A stretch of 22,383 nucleotides of DNA. It comes from CAXSBR01 sp964236495. Its GTDB lineage: Bacteria > Actinomycetota > Actinomycetes > Mycobacteriales > Jatrophihabitantaceae. The stretch's first letter is position 1. Every line of letters starts with the position of its first letter. Of the stretch, positions 20,478-22,383 are shown in pieces. The stretch covers positions 1 through 22,383 of the forward strand of contig CAXSBR010000034.1 of NCBI GenBank assembly GCA_964236495.1, in the 5' to 3' direction. A program made the translations under genes and the position numbers. Under the pieces are notes generated by a model that worked only from the letters and a program-made list of their open reading frames with translations, had not been told where the DNA came from and did not search any database.

Positions 20478-21344
20478 ATGACGCGCGCGGCTCGTTCCGT
20501 GGGTTGGCGCTACGCCACTAGGGTCAATGCCGTGGCAGATGTCGTTTCGGCCGTTCGGCTGCCGGGGTTCGATCGTCCGCCGGTCGTCGAGGTCGCCCTG
20601 GCTGTAGACTTTCAGCCGATCGTTGAACTCACCGCAGTCAAGCTCTCCGGCTTGGCGGCGTTATGGCGGGACGAGTACCCGCTCGTGCAGGAGCATGCCG
20701 CCTTGCCGCTCAACCCGCCAGTAGGCGGTCAGGGGCAGTTCCCTACCATGTTCATGCGCCTCGGCGGAGCCACGCAGCTACGTTTGTGGCTGCTGGCAGC
20801 CGACGAGACGAAGTTGCTTCAGGTGCAGTGGGACCGCCTGATTCTAAACTGGCGTCGTCTTGGGGAGGGAACGGAATATCCCAGCTTTGCTGAGTTGCAA
20901 CCGCGCTTCGCCACCGCGTGGGAGGATCTGACACGCTATCTCGCCAGCAACGTCGAAGTGCCAGCCTTTCCTATGTCGGTCGAGGTGGCCTACGTGAACG
21001 AGGTCGTCACCGACGCTGACGGAGAGCCCCGTTTGACCCGCATTTTGCGGGACATTGGTGACCTCAGTGGTCTTGGGGGCCACCCCACCTCGGTACAGAT
21101 GAACCGGACGTACGAAACGCGCTCACCGCGCGGGTTACTCGGATCACTGACCGTCGCGGCCGACACTGGCGGTCGCGGACCAAACGGCACGTTGGTTACG
21201 TTGACCTACCGTGCGGCAGTGTCGCTCGACGGTGGCGGCGAAGAGTTGATACAGACGATGAACCACGGCCACGAGACGGTCGTGAACGCGTTTGACCGTA
21301 TGACGACTGACGAGATGCACGACGTGTGGAGGCGGCGAGTATGA
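20478..21344 (+). CDS. TIGR04255 family protein
   Basis: A 288-aa protein of the sporadically distributed TIGR04255 family, whose function is unknown. Supporting patterns: PPVVEVALAVDFQP near the N-terminus, LRLWLLAADETKLLQVQWDR and LILNWRR (residues ~113-139), YPSFAELQPRF and W..L..YL, and a late strand NGTLVTLTYRAAV. I start at the ATG 20478, after the inverted repeat; the purine stretch GGAAGG is only one base away, so initiation may really occur at GTG 20499. It overlaps the next gene as ATGA. TIGR04255 genes often occur with the kind of small partners found here, which suggests a three-component unit, but no activity can be stated. Confidence 0.8.
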   Translation: MTRAARSVGWRYATRVNAVADVVSAVRLPGFDRPPVVEVALAVDFQPIVELTAVKLSGLAALWRDEYPLVQEHAALPLNPPVGGQGQFPTMFMRLGGATQLRLWLLAADETKLLQVQWDRLILNWRRLGEGTEYPSFAELQPRFATAWEDLTRYLASNVEVPAFPMSVEVAYVNEVVTDADGEPRLTRILRDIGDLSGLGGHPTSVQMNRTYETRSPRGLLGSLTVAADTGGRGPNGTLVTLTYRAAVSLDGGGEELIQTMNHGHETVVNAFDRMTTDEMHDVWRRRV

Positions 21345-21874
21345 CAGCAGTACTAGAGCGTTCAGCCATCACAACTCTGACGCCCGACGACTCGCCTGGG
21401 TATTTGACGCCGTCGCCGGCCGTAGGTGATTGGCCTGAGACTGGGTCCCGCCCGAAGATCGACTTGGATCTGACGCGATACTCGCCGGTGACACAGCGAG
21501 CTCTCGCACAGTCCATCGAGCGTCTCAACCAAATCCTTGAACTTGACAGTGGTTGGGACGGGCGCGGCGGACAGCAGGTCGCACTGAACACCGCGTTCAA
21601 TGCCGTTGCGTTCGTCGGCCTGCTGGCCGGCTCGGACGCTCCGGCTGCGCCGTCGATATTTCCGTTGGGCAACGGAGGCCTTCAGCTTGAGTGGCTGATC
21701 TCTGGCCACGAGTTGGAGATCGAACTTCACCCGTCAGGACCGATGCACGCACTGGGTGTCGATGTCGATGACGTTGTGCGGGTGGACGAAGACCTCAGCG
21801 CCGAAAACATGTCGGGGCTCTATCGGACGCAGCAGTACCTCCGCGAGATCTCGAAGGCGCTTACGCGCCGGTAA
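21341..21874 (+). CDS. Partner protein with GWDG and LEW/LEIE motifs
   Basis: A 177-aa protein without a named family. It carries LNQILELDSGWDGRGG (residues ~62-77) and, in its second half, GNGGLQLEWLISGHELEIEL, a pattern I recognise from small proteins encoded beside TIGR04255 genes, where the usual form is GWDGYGA followed by a GGxQLEW strand pair. The first ~40 residues are Thr/Pro/Ser-rich and probably unstructured. The ATG at 21341 overlaps the stop of the TIGR04255 gene (ATGA) and its own TAA shares one base with the next ATG, so all three are translationally coupled. Function unknown; an adaptor or immunity-type role is possible but not supported directly. Confidence 0.75.
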   Translation: MTAVLERSAITTLTPDDSPGYLTPSPAVGDWPETGSRPKIDLDLTRYSPVTQRALAQSIERLNQILELDSGWDGRGGQQVALNTAFNAVAFVGLLAGSDAPAAPSIFPLGNGGLQLEWLISGHELEIELHPSGPMHALGVDVDDVVRVDEDLSAENMSGLYRTQQYLREISKALTRR

Positions 21875-22320
21875 TGACCTCGCAGGTGGCCGACGATGCG
21901 AGCATTGAAGATGACGACATCGCGCTGCGCCGCGTTTTCGATGCGCACAAGATTAATTTCGTGAAGGTTGACGCCGTCACACACGAGCGTCGAGCATCTA
22001 GTGCGGCCTTCCGCTTCGATGACGACGGTATGTCGGTGTACCTCAACAGCATCCTGCAGCAGAGGAACCTCGACGCCCAAGCGGTGATCACACAGCCGTT
22101 CAATGCAGTAGCCGGAGTCACCGTCAGATCGATTCGGCAATTACAGATTGGAATTACACGGGACCCGTACCCGGCCAGTGAGCCTGATCCTACGCACGTG
22201 CGCCACGCTGCACACTGCCTCATAACGGTCGCAGCGGGGAGAAGCAACAACGACGTTCGCAAGCTGTGTCAGGCGCTGGCCCGTAAATCGCATCTGATGG
22301 TCGATCCTGGAAAGCCGTAA
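21874..22320 (+). CDS. Third protein of the TIGR04255 operon
   Basis: A 148-aa hypothetical protein. The N-terminal third is acidic (DDASIEDDD) before LRRVFDAHKI; the middle contains RRASSAAFRFDDDGMSVYLN, and the C-terminal part is helical around a His (DPTHVRHAAH). The RxSSxAF...SVY pattern is one I have seen in small proteins next to TIGR04255 genes. The ATG at 21874 shares its A with the TAA of the preceding gene, the tightest form of coupling. No catalytic motif is evident. The gene is complete and the last before the window edge. Confidence 0.7.
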   Translation: MTSQVADDASIEDDDIALRRVFDAHKINFVKVDAVTHERRASSAAFRFDDDGMSVYLNSILQQRNLDAQAVITQPFNAVAGVTVRSIRQLQIGITRDPYPASEPDPTHVRHAAHCLITVAAGRSNNDVRKLCQALARKSHLMVDPGKP

Positions 22321-22331
22321 AAGCGCGTCTA

Positions 22332-22350
22332 GCCCGGATCTTTCACGGGC
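22332..22350 (+). terminator. Possible hairpin after the TIGR04255 operon
   Basis: GCCCG (22332-22336) and CGGGC (22346-22350) flank a nine-base loop, 12 bases after the last stop codon. There is no T-run, so it may be a weak terminator or an unrelated inverted repeat such as the end of a mobile element beyond the window. Confidence 0.3.
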
Positions 22351-22383
22351 CTTCGGTTGAGCGGTGCCGCGGCGATGTCGGCG

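Noticed and set aside
22332..22350. Terminal inverted repeat of an insertion sequence just beyond the window
   Set aside because: Only a five-base stem is visible and no transposase or partner repeat is in the window, so it was kept only as a weak hairpin.

Overview
The window is high-GC actinomycete DNA. Long GC-biased reading frames, many GTG starts, and the kinds of genes present (Replic_Relax/TraG-type conjugation genes, a secreted protein with an SH3-like N-terminus, an actinobacterial ISL3 transposase remnant) suggest a Micromonosporaceae- or Streptomyces-like chromosome. The genus is a guess, since no rRNA or tRNA lies in the window. The content looks like an accessory island: a decayed mobile element next to a defence locus.

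Region 1 (24-4960, all minus strand) is a conjugation/maintenance segment of an integrative element. Transcribed leftward, it holds a tightly overlapping cluster (a 109-aa helical protein, an 89-aa membrane-anchored protein, an MT-A70-type adenine methyltransferase, a 71-aa membrane protein), then an AT-richer regulatory gap with repeats and a candidate promoter, then a 75-aa protein, a TraG/VirB4-like ATPase and a replication-relaxation protein, joined by short overlaps. A divergent gene at 5112-5561 encodes only the N-terminal core-binding domain of a tyrosine recombinase.

Region 2 (5662-10885) is mixed cargo: a lower-GC membrane-anchored orphan, a secreted three-part protein, a cytosolic DyP-type peroxidase, and an unrecognised pair (302-aa soluble protein plus a four-helix membrane protein).

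Region 3 (11144-19766) is the most interesting part. It is a defence island built on a MORC/MutL-like GHKL ATPase, a Z1-domain SF2 ATPase, a PD-(D/E)XK (DUF4420-like) nuclease and a cytosine-C5 DNA methyltransferase, in that order on one strand. A Vsr mismatch endonuclease converges on the methyltransferase, and next to it is an unrecognised 312-aa protein with an HNH-like His/Asn pattern. The methyltransferase carries a C-terminal extension ending in the exact endonuclease III/MutY-type iron-sulfur cysteine spacing (C-X6-C-X2-C-X5-C), which implies a fused HhH-GPD glycosylase-like domain. The GHKL-Z1-DUF4420-methylase core matches the MutL/MORC restriction-modification clusters described by Iyer, Abhiman and Aravind and resembles the Mza defence system. 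The iron-sulfur fusion, the convergent Vsr and the 312-aa gene are the parts I would examine as new. A broken XRE-type regulator (11144-11257) and a frameshifted ISL3 transposase remnant (19928-20221) bound the island.

Region 4 (20478-22320, plus strand) is a translationally coupled three-gene operon: a TIGR04255-family protein and two small proteins that I recognise only as companions of such proteins. It is preceded by a striking near-perfect inverted repeat. No CRISPR array, rRNA or tRNA was seen.
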